This document shows positions 36,000 to 48,399 of a stretch of 64,000 nt of DNA, piece by piece. How positions within the stretch are numbered: position 1 is the stretch's first letter; every line of letters begins with the position of its first letter. The position numbers and the translations under genes are program-made. The DNA lies in contig MNCI01034772.1 of the NCBI GenBank assembly GCA_015680685.1, positions 1 through 64,000 of the forward strand, given 5' to 3'. Origin of the DNA: Gnetum montanum (Eukaryota > Streptophyta > Gnetopsida > Gnetales > Gnetaceae). Under the pieces are notes generated by a model that made no database searches, was not told where the DNA came from, and saw nothing but the letters and a program-made list of their open reading frames with translations.

Positions 36000-38130
36000 A
36001 AGGGAACAAATCCTACAAGCAGAGCAAGAAGCATAATATTTTAGTTTTCATCAACAAACCCCATCCATAGAGCAATCTACCCAAGCTAAGGAAAAAGTTC
36101 CACAAGTACCAAAATAAGGACATCAATTCATGCTATCATCTAAATGCCTCTAGGTCATTCAAGAGAAATTCATCATGTCCATAATGATTATGGAACTTAA
36201 CTTTGATTCATTCATAGAGTTTTCCCCATATGCTACCAAGACTCAACTCTAATCATCTCCCTTGTTGTCCACCTTGACAACAAGTAGATATTGGTACTTA
36301 GGAGAGGCACTCAAATTTTGGAAGAGTAAACAAGTAGATGCTACAATGAAGATTGAGGGAATCTCACTATCTTATTTAATTAAGGTGATTGTTAAAGCAC
36401 TCAATGTGCCCAATGAAGGGAAAAAGATGACATAGCTCTCTATTATATATGATACAAATGCAAAAAAGCTATGGTTGCAGTAGGCATATGGAAAAGAGGA
36501 AAAATATTGTAGTGATTTGATTACATAGGAGAAAATTTATTTTGAAATTGGCACATATCACCTATTTCCCACAAAGAGACTAAATATAATATCAACTTAT
36601 GTAGCTAGAGGAAGCATAATTCTGATGAGGAAATTCAATATAAACATTTCCCATCTCTATTTTCTTGAGATCCAATGAAAATTTGAGGAGAAAAAGGTAG
36701 GAAAGCTAACACTTCCATTCCCTCACCTTATTAGGAAGTTGTGCAAGCGAGCTGGCATCTGAGGGTGTTAAAGATGCTCAAATGTTACCTAGTACCTCAA
36801 TGACTTTTGCAAATCATGAGGATGTACTTGATAGACTGTTGTAGATGGGATAGTTCATACAAAATCTTTGCAACAACCCAAGTGATGTCACTGTAATTTA
36901 GTTAGATATAATAGTCACCAAAGGGAAGCAAGGATGGATCATGTCGAAAATGAAGTTCTCAAATTATAAGAAATGTTGGTGATCCTAAGGGTAAAAAGTA
37001 GAGATCCCACTTAGTTTATTGTTCCTAACCCGCTAGATTAGTTTAGAATTGAATACATGAATCGCCTCATCAACCACAACAAGTAGATGGAAAGAGAGAG
37101 AGAGAAGGCACTACGGGATGCCTCAATAGTAGAAGCATAGACATACATACACACTAAGGCACTCACCTCATTATAGGAGGAGAACAAGAAAATTGCTACA
37201 AACAATGCTCAATTGACCAACATAGAGAAGCAAAAGAACATTCTTGAAGAAAGACTTTAGAAGCTTTAAGAGCATGTTTTAAGTATTAACTAGGATATCA
37301 GCTACCTAGCACAAGAGAACATAACCCTCTACATGGAGGAGGTATGCACAATCACACAAAAATCAACCATAGAAATCAACACATGGCAAAATGAAGCAAA
37401 AGGCATGAGAGTTTCAAAGAACACTTTTGTGATCAAGTGAGCATGTATAAGCAAATTAATGAAAAAGAAATTTGGATGACTAAGGCCCAAATCAACTCAA
37501 ATCAACTCAATTTTAGCATAGAATCTGGATTGGAAACCTACCTTGGATAGCTTTGCTCATGTTCACAAGGCAAAAATCAAAAATAAAGACCTACAAATAG
37601 AGGACCTAATAGAATACATGGAGTTAGTTAACCTTCGTTATGCCAACCTAGTCATGTTAATGATAAGTAGACCTAGAAACAAGCTAGAATAGCAAGTAGT
37701 ATCTATCTATGATATATATGAGAAAGAATTTGTGAATAAGAAAGATGCTTTGCAGAAGTTTCAGATGGAAAGTTCAGAACTAGAAGCAATGAAAGCCAGC
37801 TACTACGGTCAAAAAGATGTTGTAACCAACTTGGCTAAAAGAATGTTAGATTATTAGGAGTTGCATAAAATGGCCAAAGAATTTGAAGAAGAAAGGAGGT
37901 AGTTTGTAGCATGGTATATAAAAGAAAATCAAATGTTCCCATAACTTCCATGTCCATAGGATGTATCAGCTCCATCAGATATTGCACAATAGGCATGGAT
38001 GATACATGATCCTAGAATGGAGGAAGAGAAAATTCAAGCATTGCTCAACCAATACTAGTTCAAGAAGCTTGATGACAAAGAAAATCAACTAATTGAAAAG
38101 CCACCACTTTCAAGAACTTGATCTACATCA
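36000..38130 (+). pseudogene. Extra ORF of the 10 kb element: plant-transposon-protein-like plus coiled coil
   Basis: A decayed frame of about 700 codons lies between the polymerase position and the 3' LTR. The first third contains SLSYLIKVIVKALNVPNEGK, then IYFEIGTYHLFPTKRLN, KFNINISHLYFLEIQ and, near 36708-36760, TLPFPHLIRKLCKRAGI. This order and the L-x-F-P-x-L-I-x-x-L-C-x-x-A-G-[IV] ending fit the family annotated as putative plant transposon protein (Pfam PF20167), from memory. The rest is Glu/Lys/Gln-rich and looks like a coiled coil, with IEYMELVNLRYANLVML at 37607-37657. The minus-strand element at 42.7-45.7 kb has the same protein. About 21 in-frame stops occur, most of them TAG. Its function is unknown. 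Confidence 0.6.
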
Positions 38131-38308
38131 TTCTATCCAAAATTTTTGTTTTATTTTATCATAAAATTGTGTCATTTTGTACAAACATCACTATGGCATT
38201 TAGTGTTATGTAAATAGTTCATCAGTCATGTATAGTCAAATCTACCTCCCAATTTTATAAGAAACTCTATCCTTATTTTGTTTTAACTCAAGGACGAGTT
38301 TCTAATTA

Positions 38309-38320
38309 GACATGGGAGTA
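38309..38320 (+). other. Polypurine tract of the 10 kb element
   Basis: ACATGGGAGTA lies directly before the 3' LTR start TGATAAAG. Upstream, CTCAAGGACGAGTTT is the pre-tract motif also seen before the LTR of the minus-strand relative (CTCAAGGATGAATTT). Confidence 0.65.
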
Positions 38321-39212
38321 TGATAAAGTCAGTTGTCATTACTAATGATATTGCATCAATGATATCTTAACAACAATTTCATCATTACAATATCGTAGCA
38401 CATGCTACATAATCATTGATATGATATCTTGGGATGTGTGAAGCCCTATAAATATGACACTCTGGTGCATAATCTACATAACTTTCATTCCATAGTAACT
38501 AGACTCATGTAGTTTTATTTCTCAAATTTAGACTTAGTGATTAGAAGTGTGAATACCTACAGTGTGGTGTGATATATTGACTAGAATCTTTGTTCAAGTA
38601 GTTTGTACTTGGACACAAATTGGGAATGAAAATAAATATTGAGCTATTTTTCATCATTGGAGCATTCTCCTAGTTTACTATCTTCACTTAGCATAATGTT
38701 GACTATATTCTTAGTTAATGTTTTACTTTTTCATGTACTTTACTATTACTATTATTAGTAAGTAGAGTGAGTACAACTAGTCTCTAGCACTTAAGTGTAA
38801 TTACTTGGTAAACCCAGTAGTGTTATTTCTTAGTACACCCAGTAGTGTAATGCTTGGTATCCTAGTAGTGGTTACATGAAGCTCAAGGTGTGTATAGAAG
38901 ATAAGGAATGGATGCTCATCATCATAGGCTAGGATAGATTCATTTACTTATTTCACTTAGATTTACAATTCATTTTCATCTTCACCATGACCGCTAGGAG
39001 TAATTATGGTTGAACAACATCAAATATCATATATCTCATAGTGAGCTAAACCATACACATAGACTTCACTAGCTCCACATGGGAAGACAACAGTCTCAAA
39101 CTTAACTCAACTACTAACATATCAACATTGTCTATCTATGAATTATGATTAGGCTATGTGTGAACACTCATAACTTCTATGGTTGGTTGTTGGATTACTC
39201 CACTATTGATTA
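38321..39212 (+). repeat. 3' LTR of the 10 kb element
   Basis: It aligns with 29149-30026 over its whole length. It has a TATAAATA box at 38447-38454, the three GCTTGGTA-type repeats at 38799-38870 (first two units diverged), and ends TTGATTA in place of TTATCA. Confidence 0.88.
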
Positions 39213-41330
39213 GTCTCTTAGCCCCCATGATGCCATTACTTTAACAAAATACATTACCAAGGTGTCTATCCAATGTAATAATCCTAAAAGGACCAACTTT
39301 TGCAACAAGGTAAATAAGGTAGCTAGTAAAGAGAAAGCCTCCTAGAATGTAAGGTAAAATATAGCATCGATGAATTAAACTTCATCAAGCTCATCATCAA
39401 ACAAGGAAACAAGAATACAAATTTAAAGCCCAATGGCACTAGGAAAAATTTATGAAATGGGGATCAACATTGAAGACCATCTAAGAACATGTTAAAATAT
39501 CACAATTTTTCAATGATCTGCATATATTTATATAACATGCTGCTAAACAAAGGGAAAATCATCCTAAAAAAGATCTTAGAATAAACAAGTATACAATTAA
39601 AGAGACTACAAACTTTTGCCACTACTCCTTTCTAATGGGTGGAAGGAGATTTACCTATCCTAAAGTGGTACAATTCTAATAGGCCTTTTTGTTTTTTATT
39701 ATCATGAGGTTGTAGGACATGATATTGACAACTGCAACATTCTTAAAGATGATGTTTAGGTGGTAGTGAAGAAAGGGGAGATCATTTTTAATATACTTGT
39801 ACAACCTAGCAACTAAGACATGCAAATCTTTCAAGATTCTTTGAACACCCATTCAAGGGGAATCTTTACTTTTTATTTGGAGCCAAACATAACAATCCTA
39901 AAACTCCCTTTCTGATTTAAATGAACCCATCTTAGAATGATTCTACCTCATCTACCCATGAAAATCTACTAAAGTACAAAAAGCCCTTTGTCATTGACCT
40001 TCCTTGTAGCCATTCTATGGCATCTACATCTCAAAACATGCAAATAGATCCATAGATCATTAACATAATACCTCATTATGATGAAGTTGTATGCAGTCAA
40101 ACCTCATATTTAATTATCATTCATCTTTCCTAAGGAATAGATTACCTTTGCATAAACCATTTTATCCTTTCAATTATCCTCCTATTTTAACTTATGTTAT
40201 TCCTCTACCATCTCATCCTTCTTTTCCACCTATGTCATAAGAACTACCTTTGCTTCCTATACCTTCCATCAAGATCCTAACCCATGCTCAAAAGAAAGTA
40301 GTAGCTAATGACAAGGGGAAAAAGAAAGAATAGACAAATAAATAACCTATCTAAAATAAGAAGGACTCTTTCCAAGGTTCACTAGACATAAATCCTTTTG
40401 CTTGTATCATGACATTAATCACTCCTACATCAAATATGATTCTTCCAATACTCACCTTCAAGGATGTGATCCCTAGGAATAAATTCTTATCCCAAAATGT
40501 AGCAATGATAAAATCAAAGAGAACAAATCTTTGTCTCTTTGACCTTATGTTAACTTCCAAGGAGCATGCTTAGCATTGAAGAAACTCAAATCCATCACAA
40601 TTCTAATAGATATTCAGCCTCATGCCCAAACAATCTCATCCCTACTTAATGTTCTATGGTATGAGGTAGATTGTTTGATCTTTAAAGATGAGAACATGAA
40701 AACCCATTCAATGATGGACATAATATGATAGCTATCCACCTACATTACAATATGGATAGGAGACAACATGATATTTGATGAAGCTAGATCCAATGTCATT
40801 CCATGGATGATCATTAAGCATCTCGATCTCAAAGAAACTAGTCATGTACTCTAAGCATAACTCATCTTAAATCTTGTTTAGTTAGTCTAGAGTAGAAATC
40901 ATAGGGGCAATAAAACTACCTTTTTTAGTAGGAAGTTATATTATGTTTGAGGCTAGTTTCACTATCATTAGGAATTTATTTTGCATTTTCATCCTAGATA
41001 GGCTTTAGCTAGCTTATCATCATGTTGTTTTCTCACCTGTATACCAAGAGATACATGTTGATCCTAAAGTAGCTGATATCTCCTATCTTGACATCTTAGA
41101 AGAAAGTAGCCTAGAATCCCAATCCACATTGGTAGAATAAACTTCATTAATTGAAAAAACTAATTATTTTGATACTAGCATTCCTTGGTAATCTAAGACA
41201 TGAATTCATAAACCTAGGGTTAGATGAGCTAGATATTATAGAATCTATTAAAAGCATCAAAACTCCTACCAAGTTGCAAGCTAAAAGAGTCATCACCAAA
41301 GCATAACCACTTTAACAATTGCATCCCTTT
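39213..41330 (+). pseudogene. Continuation of the older gypsy gag, protease region decayed
   Basis: This is the right-hand part of the element hit by the 10 kb insertion. The first part translates as the C-terminal end of gag (DAITLTKYI, then PKRTNFCNKVNK, near 39227-39315). A Pro/Tyr-rich stretch lies at 40160-40260, and a Lys-rich QKKVVANDKGKKKE at 40290-40330. The region 40400-41150 may cover a protease and linker, but I cannot show an active site. Stops are frequent. Beyond 41330 it becomes low-complexity AT-rich DNA. Confidence 0.45.
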
Positions 41331-41802
41331 TAAATTTTTCATTTTTTGTTCTTTATTTAGCTTTTGCACATATTTCCCATTTCTAGGAACTCTAGTTGTT
41401 TGTGTTATTTTTTCACTTTACTTTATTGTTTCACCATGTTTATTACTTTCATAGTCTAATTTTTCTTTATGCATTATTTTAGTTACTTAGCATATTCTTT
41501 AATTATTTTTTTAATTATCATTTGTCTCAATTTTGCATTAGAAAAATTGAAAAATCTAAATATCTTAAAACTTAAAAAATCTCAAAAACATAGAAAACTA
41601 GAAAAATATAAAAACAAAAAACTACCAAAATCGTAAACATATAAAAATATAAAGCACATAAAGAAAATTTTCTTGTATCATAGCTAATGTTAATATAAAT
41701 GTCCATCATTGATATATACCATCATCAATGTAAAAAAGAAAATACATAATATTCCATCAAAAAAATATTACAAAATCTAAGCATAACATGATCCATCATC
41801 TT

Positions 41803-42653
41803 TGATGAGCGGCGAGGTACCCCTACGCCCAACCATACAAATCACAAACTATTCATATGCAATCTGATTGAATTCTGTGAACTTTATCATTTCTCATACA
41901 CTAGTCCTTTAGGAAGTGAATCTTGCCTTAAGGTCAATCGTTGTCTTCCCAATTACACTTGGAATGGACATTGGTATGGTTAAGTAAATGTAGAAAAAAG
42001 GAATTTGATTAACTAATCTAAATTAACTAATTAACTAACATTTAACTAACCCTAACACAAGCATCTTATCGCACTTTCTGTACACATCTTGAATTCGCAT
42101 ATCCACTACTAGGTGACCATGCAGTATGCTACTGGGCATACCAAGCAATAATGCTACAAGGATTACCAAGTGAATATGTGTTACACTCGAATTGGTCATA
42201 GTTATGTGTGTAATCTATCTCTCTTAATTACCTCATTAACATAATAACTTTTAAAATATTTAATAACTAATTGAAAACATTAAATGCATAAATGAAATAG
42301 CTAATCTATACAAAGTGCTACAAAGTTTATCAAAAAGCTCATCTTTATTGCTACACACACTATCTTGCTCAGGTACAACAATGCTCAAATAAAGATCTAT
42401 ACACTCAATGACTCTTGCTATAGGCACTTGAGGAAAATATTCTAACTTTCAAATGAAAAAACTATAAGAGCTTCGTTGCAACTATAATCTCTAATTTCCA
42501 TAAATGTAGTTGTAGGTATGTATTTATAGTTAAAAACTAGCATTGTGTTGATGGGGCCTCATCAGTGCATGATAAGATGTGTTCACTAGGCCTCATCAAT
42601 GAGGTCGCATTGATGAGGCCTCATCAATGAAGCCAACTAAATGTGACTCATCA
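41803..42653 (-). mobile_element. 3' LTR of a minus-strand gypsy element, same family as the solo LTR
   Basis: On the minus strand it starts at 42653 with TGATGAGTCACATTT and ends at 41803 with GCCGCTCATCA. It has a TATAAATA box (plus TATTTATA at 42521-42528), the ATTTGAAAGTTAGAA block, and CTTGGTA-type repeats near 42095-42170. Its U3 carries a perfect 16-base palindrome TGATGAGGCCTCATCA at 42611-42626 and further diverged GGCC-centred copies. Confidence 0.85.
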
Positions 42654-42668
42654 TACCCCCATGAGTGG
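42654..42668 (-). other. Polypurine tract of the minus-strand element
   Basis: On the minus strand CACTCATGGGGGTA lies directly before the LTR start. It corresponds to ACATGGGAGTA in the 10 kb element. Confidence 0.7.
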
Positions 42669-42699
42669 ATGAAAATTCATCCTTGAGTTCTTTTACAAA

Positions 42700-45600
42700 A
42701 TTGTAAAGGTATGGGATTATTGATTAAACTTTCTTTAAACAAAATAAACTACCTAACTTGACAAAAAAATGGAGTGCCTGGATGTATGGATCAACACATT
42801 ACAAAGAATGATGATGTTCAAGACACAAATATGAATATCTTGACATAACTCTTCAAAACTAGACAACATGTTTCTTGATGGTGTGAAGCTAATGAAAAAG
42901 ATTAGATAGTCCCAGGTGGTGGTGGTTCCTGAGGCTCTGAGGAACCTTCACCAACTTCATGCAAGGGTGAAGGTTAAGGTGCCTATGGCTATCCTACTAC
43001 TGCTGAAATTTTAGGTTGAAGGTAGAAAGTATCTAACAGTGCTTTCATTTTCTCCTCCTTACTCCTAGGATCGTGCACTATCCATGTAGCTTCAATGATG
43101 TGGGTTGGAATGAGCACATCCCAGGGATATAGGATTATTAGAAATAGCTCCTTAGCATTGAAAAATTAGGCCAAAAACTACTTGCATTCAATGTTGAACA
43201 CCTTGACTGTGTCTTTCAGCTTCTATTGGTCATTCAAGTATTTGGCTAGGCTCTCAATGATTGATCTTTGATCTCTAAACCATGCTTTGAAAACTTCGAG
43301 TTCAGCATTTATAGTCTCAAGCTTCTACTTGGTGTCTTTGTGGTGCTGAACTTTGCTTCATATAATAGATATGAGCCAGCCACTTGTTTTTCCAAATTTG
43401 ACCACCACTGTCTAGTAGTTAGCATTGCTAAGTTTGCTTATCAAAGATTCACCAACTCCATATATTCTATCATTTTCTTGATTTGCAACTCCTTTAAGTG
43501 GATCTCTGCTTTGTTGTAGGAATTTATCCCATCAATGATGGGCTACCATATTTCTCTTCCTTATTAGAGTTACTTGAGGACTTCATTTAGTTTTTCCTTT
43601 TCCATTTGAATGTGTTTTTCATTAACTTCCTTTTGCAAGGCAACCTAGTCCTCGTAGTGATTTTTCACTTTCTCAAACTTGAGGGCCTCATTCTTCTAGG
43701 TGGTGATTTTGATGGCAGACTTCTAGTGGAAGTGGTATACTTCCTCCATTGAAAAATTTTGATTTTATGTAGCTAATTTCCTTAGTTCAATGTTCACCCT
43801 AGCAAGCTTCTCTGGCTATTGATGAATAAATTTCTACATTTGGTCCTTCTGAGCATCAACATTTCACAGGCGATAATTCTATGCAATCAACGTCTCATTC
43901 TCCTGGTGCATCTACTTCAAGTCCTTCTTAATTGAATATGTCTTGGCTTCAGCTATGGAATGGTTAAAGATGGCTGTAACTACCTCCTCCTCAGCCTTCT
44001 AGAATTGTTCTTAAAGCTATTTGAAAGCTTCATCTCTTATTACTGCTAGGTCGAGGATCGCAAGATCTACAAGTTGGGCATGTAGTTTGGTAACCTCTGT
44101 GGCCAAGCATTAATTTTGTTCTTGAGCCATTTTGAGTTGTCCCTCTAGAATAATACATTTACCCCTTGCATTTAGAAACTTCAACTAGGTTGCAGTGATG
44201 TCTTCTAGAAGATCAAAGATCTCTAGAGTCGGTTGCCAGGTTCCCACTAGTCATTTCAACAACTTTTCATGTTGGGTTGTATTTAACATCCTATTGACCA
44301 TGCCTACAAACATCTACACATCTTGAAGTGTAGATATTTTTGGTACAAACATCATCAGTGCATTCAGTGCTTCAACAACATGATCAACAACCACTGCAAT
44401 CGATATTTCATGTCCTTGGTGCTGCATCACAAAGAAAGTTACTCCTTCACCTTCCTCCAAATGCACCGAGAAGGTGGTAACATTCCCAAAGATTTTTGGG
44501 AATAGATGGTGTTGTGATAATGACATCGTCACCTCCTAAGCATTGGGAGGTGACCTCCTAGGTAGTTGCATTTGCTGGATAGAGAAAATTAGACCACCCC
44601 TCTCCATCTAGCTAACTATTTAGTCCACCTCATTAAGGTGACTTATTTTTGGCCAATACATAAATGGATCTATCCCACTCATTCTTTCATGTTGCTCTTG
44701 TTCACTCAAGAGTTGTTCTCAAATTTTGTGTAGATGTTCAATGGCTGTGCAAGCATCCAGTGTTGTTTCTTGAGTGGGTGGTGGTTGTGGCTACTCCTCT
44801 TCTTAGGTCATTGTTGGCATTTTATTTTTCATGATTTTTGACCATGAGGCCAAAGGAGCATGCCTGATGGTGTCATTAGAGTAGTGAACAATGCATGTCC
44901 TTTTGTAAATTTTTCAAATGAGGCATTGAAAGGGTAGGGTCTTCCTTCCACATTTGTTTTCCTTGAAGAGCTTCTCAATTTCTAAGTAGATTAGCTATGG
45001 AAGATTGATGGGAAATTTCTTCCTTAGAGTAACACATTCTCGGGTGGAAAAGGTAATTACCTTGCGTGGCCTCACTATTGGATTAAGGTGATAGGTCACG
45101 ATTTTGAAATAAATTCCCTTTGTCGATGTGAGCACACTATACTCCATATGATCAACCCCATAGTATCATTAGGTCCACTTCCTCTTAGCCTTAAGATCAC
45201 CTTTTGTGGATAGTTCTACTAGCTATGTTCCAATATCAGGCAACCCAAGTGCCTATGTGATAGCTTTTACTAAGTATGACACTTGAATGTCCTTAATTTT
45301 GATAACAGATCCTAGCCTTCAGCTACTCTAGACGAGATATGTTTCTCCCATGTACCATTCTTCATTGGATGTGATTACTGGCCACATGGGAGAAGCTTGG
45401 AGCTGAGTCTTGACATCTTTTGGCACTTGTCTAGAAATGGCCCAAAGTTAATCTGTTGAGGAACTGATCATTGAATTTCTTAGGACCTGATGATGTCTAG
45501 GAAGGCTTGAGTAAAAGTGACCTCAAGCCTTGACATGGGTCTAGGCACTTCTCCTTATTGTGATTATTCTATAGGTACTTCTTCTTCTGGAATCTATTAG

Positions 45601-45720
45601 ATAGATTCTACTTTGGCCTCCTCTCGAAGAGGTCCCATTGCATGGATTGCCTCCAGTAGTTCTTGGCCTTGTTCTTGTTGGTCCCTTCTAGCTCTGGGCT
45701 GCTTCTCCTTCTTACAAGAA
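42700..45720 (-). pseudogene. Extra ORF of the minus-strand element, homologue of 36000-38130
   Basis: The minus strand read from 45720 down gives the same protein as in the 10 kb element, in broken frames. Matching blocks include IYFKIVTYHLNP near 45115-45080, KFPINLP near 45010, TLPFQCLI followed by KIYKRT near 44945-44890, and ELQIKKMIEYMELVNL near 43495-43445 followed by SNLEKQVAGSYLLYEAKF. The open piece at 44314-44532 lies in the middle section. The position is the same: between the end of pol and the 3' LTR. Keeping the same order and spacing in two diverged elements argues that it was a real gene of the lineage. No catalytic motif is visible. Confidence 0.62.
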
Positions 45721-45729
45721 TTTTTGTTT

Positions 45730-46310
45730 TAGTCTCATTTGTAATCACAATGAGATCATGGATTAGAAATCATTATGTAACCTTAAAACAATTGGGATAC
45801 CTTATCTCTTAAGGATTGTTACACTTTGGCTAAGTTGTGATTATGGTTTATCTAATTAATCTAATTATCATTTATTTATGTATTATCATTAGTAGATCAT
45901 CCTGAAGGTTGTTGGAAGGGTTAACTATAAAAAAAGTTGATGTTTATATGTTGTTAAGGTTATTAACCCTTTGGGGAGTTAGAAAAATTTCCAAAAAATT
46001 TCATTGATTTCTCATTAGAAACCTTAAGGTTTGTGGGCCCCCATGATAAAGATATTACCTCTAGTAAGTGTAGGATTGAAAAACAGAGTGATTTGGACAA
46101 ATGGTTGGGAAGTTGTGAGCTCTATAAGGTTTTGGGCTCTAAAAAATTGCAAAAACTCCTTGTGTTATGAGGAAAATGTCAAAAATTCGTAAGTGCTCAA
46201 TGATATATATAGCATGTATGCACTGCCTCAACGAGGCCTTGTCGACAAGGTCTCATTGGCATAGTTGGTTGCATCGGCAAGGCCTTGTCAATGTAGTTAT
46301 TGGCCACTAT
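45730..46310 (-). other. LTR-like piece: palindromes and TATA box, origin unclear
   Basis: On the minus strand, AAGGCCTTG-type palindromes at 46230-46290 (plus strand CGAGGCCTTGTCGACAAGG) are followed by CTATATATAT near 46203-46212. This order, GGCC palindromes then a TATA box, is that of the U3/R part of the LTR at 41803-42653. I cannot find clear LTR ends, so it may be an LTR relict or an internal promoter-like region. Confidence 0.3.
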
Positions 46311-46319
46311 TGACTTTGA

Positions 46320-47930
46320 TCAAAATTTCAAAATACAAGAAATATCTGGATGAAATTGGGATCAAATGAAATCTTAAAAGAAAAAGAATAGTATGAAAAC
46401 ATGAGAAGAGGGTGTTGAAGCTCATAAATTTTGGAAAATGGAGAAAAAATAATTTAGTGGATGAATGAAGTAAAAGGTTAAAGAGCACTAAGTAGAATAC
46501 TAAATGGAATATGCAAAAGATAAGATTATAGCGATGTCAAAGGCAAGGAACCTTAACCAACTAGACCAAGAGCGATGCAAGTGGATCCTTCCCATAGTAG
46601 ACTCATGTCCTTTTTGCCCTTGCATAACCTCAACTAACGAGTCTATGAGACCCATAGTCAATTTAATGATCATGAAAAGTTAAGGACCAACATGAAAGAA
46701 CCTACTTGAAAATCCCAATACATCAGACCAAGACATAGAACATAACATAGAACATGATAATGAGGTGAGTTATGGAAACATGGATGAAAAATAGATAATG
46801 TGGAATGGAGTTCTAAATTGAGGTCATAAGAAGTCCCTTATGGAATTTTTGTTTAAAATGACCAAGAAGATCCATCCTTAGTCCAAACCAAAATCATCCA
46901 CTTTCAGTGACTTTGCATCACAACTCTAAGACCAATCCACCCACACGAGACACAAGAGTGCTTCCACACAACAACCACCATCCCACAAATAAAAGAAAAT
47001 AGAAGTAGGAAGTGAGAGAGAGGACCTTAAATAGAGGGAACTTTCAGGCATAGGTGCATGTCTTTCTAGTCTGATAACTAGTGCTTATAGCCTGTTTATT
47101 TGTCCAATGGGTGTGCTTTGAATTCCCTTTTTTTTGGAATAGGAAACACACTATGTAGGACTTATTCATGTCTAAGGGATGTTCTTTGAATTCTTATCAT
47201 ATTTTTTTTATGGAAACCACACCATGCAAAGACTTACTGGAATTTCTTTCAGTGAGTGATATGGAATGGTAAGAATTCCATGAAAAACACTCAAGTACTC
47301 AAGTAAGTAGAAGAGTACAAAGAGTGTTGAGTCCCCTTAAAGTCACAACTTTTACAAACCTTTGAATCCTTCATAATTCTAGAATTACAAAGGTCACCAC
47401 TTATGTGAAAGTTTCTTTAATGGAAGGGAATTCAAATTCCTAGAATAAGGAAAACCATAGAGTTCATTGAATGGGTGAATGATGTGGACTCACTGCCTAA
47501 TCCATGAAAAATAAACCATTTCAAAGTCATTATATTTCAAAATTCAAAAATAGAAGCCAAACATTGACAATCACAACATTAAGCACACACCATCATTATT
47601 AAACAACAATAGCAACATTATGTCCTATGGTAATAAAACACTTTTATTAGAAAAAATGAGGAAATATCACACTGAGAAAAAACAAAAAAAAATGTAAAAT
47701 ATATAAGAAAATGTAAAATAATTAAGAAATTTGAAAGGTACTAAAGATGGTGTAAATTAGAAAAACCTAAAAATTAAAAATTAGTGAAAATGAATAATTT
47801 GTAAAATAAAAAATGTAAAAAAAAAATAGAATAACTAATAAGACATGTTGATGATTAGCACAAGTGGCCATCTCATCCATGAATCAGTTGGAAGGAGGAG
47901 ATCCAAAAATTAGAACATGGTTGTCAATCC
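46320..47930. other. Gene-free stretch in the minus-strand element
   Basis: No domain recognised. A diverged duplication of about 85 bases (TTTGAATTC with a T-run, then GGAAACCACACCATG-like sequence) lies at 47105-47240. The part 47640-47830 is A-rich low-complexity DNA. Confidence 0.4.
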
Positions 47931-47939
47931 GTTGAGGTG

Positions 47940-48285
47940 GTATTTAAAGTAGCCCATCTTGGTTCAAGGAAAGGATTTACTTGTTGGATGTTGACCAATT
48001 GCTTTTTATTTGGGCTATCAGGTTTGTAGATTATCATGACCTCAAAGAAAAAGGTTTGATCAATTATATAAGGTCCCTCCCACAATGTTTGGAATTTTTC
48101 TTTTTGGGGTACATGTGTAGGATTCTACTAGAGGATCTTATCTCCTAGTTGTAGTTTTACATTCCTTATTTTAAGGTCATGATGTTGCTTGCTGAATGAG
48201 TTTTTCACCTTATTTAAGGATAGGGCCACCATTCTATTTTCATCTAGCACATTTATGGTGATTAATCTTTTTTTTTTATGCTAGA
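47940..48285 (-). pseudogene. gypsy integrase C-terminal fragment of the minus-strand element
   Basis: Reading down from 48240, the minus strand gives LGDKIL, NPTHVPQKEKFQTLWEGPYI and KKQLVNIQQVNPFL. This matches the end of Tat/Athila-type plant integrases, where K-F-x-x-x-W-E-G-P-Y is conserved. It lies upstream of the extra ORF on the same strand, giving the order pol, extra ORF, LTR. The rest of pol is missing: similarity stops near 48285, just before the tandem array. Confidence 0.65.
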
Positions 48286-48399
48286 CTTAGGTCAAGGTTT
48301 AGATCACAGGCTATTAAGAGTGTACAAAGGTTGTATTGAATCAGAAGCATCAGAAGTTTTTAAAATCTAACAAAAATTCTTAAAAAGCACTTGTCTTAG

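Larger units (their letters stand above)
29149..39212 (+). mobile_element. 10 kb LTR retrotransposon with gag and protease but no visible polymerase
   Basis: Two direct LTRs (29149-30026 and 38321-39212) bound an 8.3 kb internal region. Flanking bases GTCTT (29144-29148) and GTCTC (39213-39217) are a likely 5-bp target duplication with one change. A tRNA-Asp-type primer binding site follows the 5' LTR and a purine-rich tract precedes the 3' LTR. The internal order is gag, protease, T-rich low-complexity DNA, an unassigned 1.9 kb, then a long extra ORF. I found no RT, RNase H or integrase motif. By eye the LTRs are roughly 85-90 percent identical, so the insertion is old. It resembles the published class of non-autonomous terminal-repeat elements that keep gag. 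Its mobility would have depended on a relative such as the minus-strand element at 41.8-48.3 kb. Confidence 0.85.

Noticed and set aside
36000-38130. Envelope-like gene, as in Athila elements
   Set aside because: Position fits, but I see no signal peptide or membrane segment, and the motifs fit a plant-transposon-protein domain with a coiled coil.
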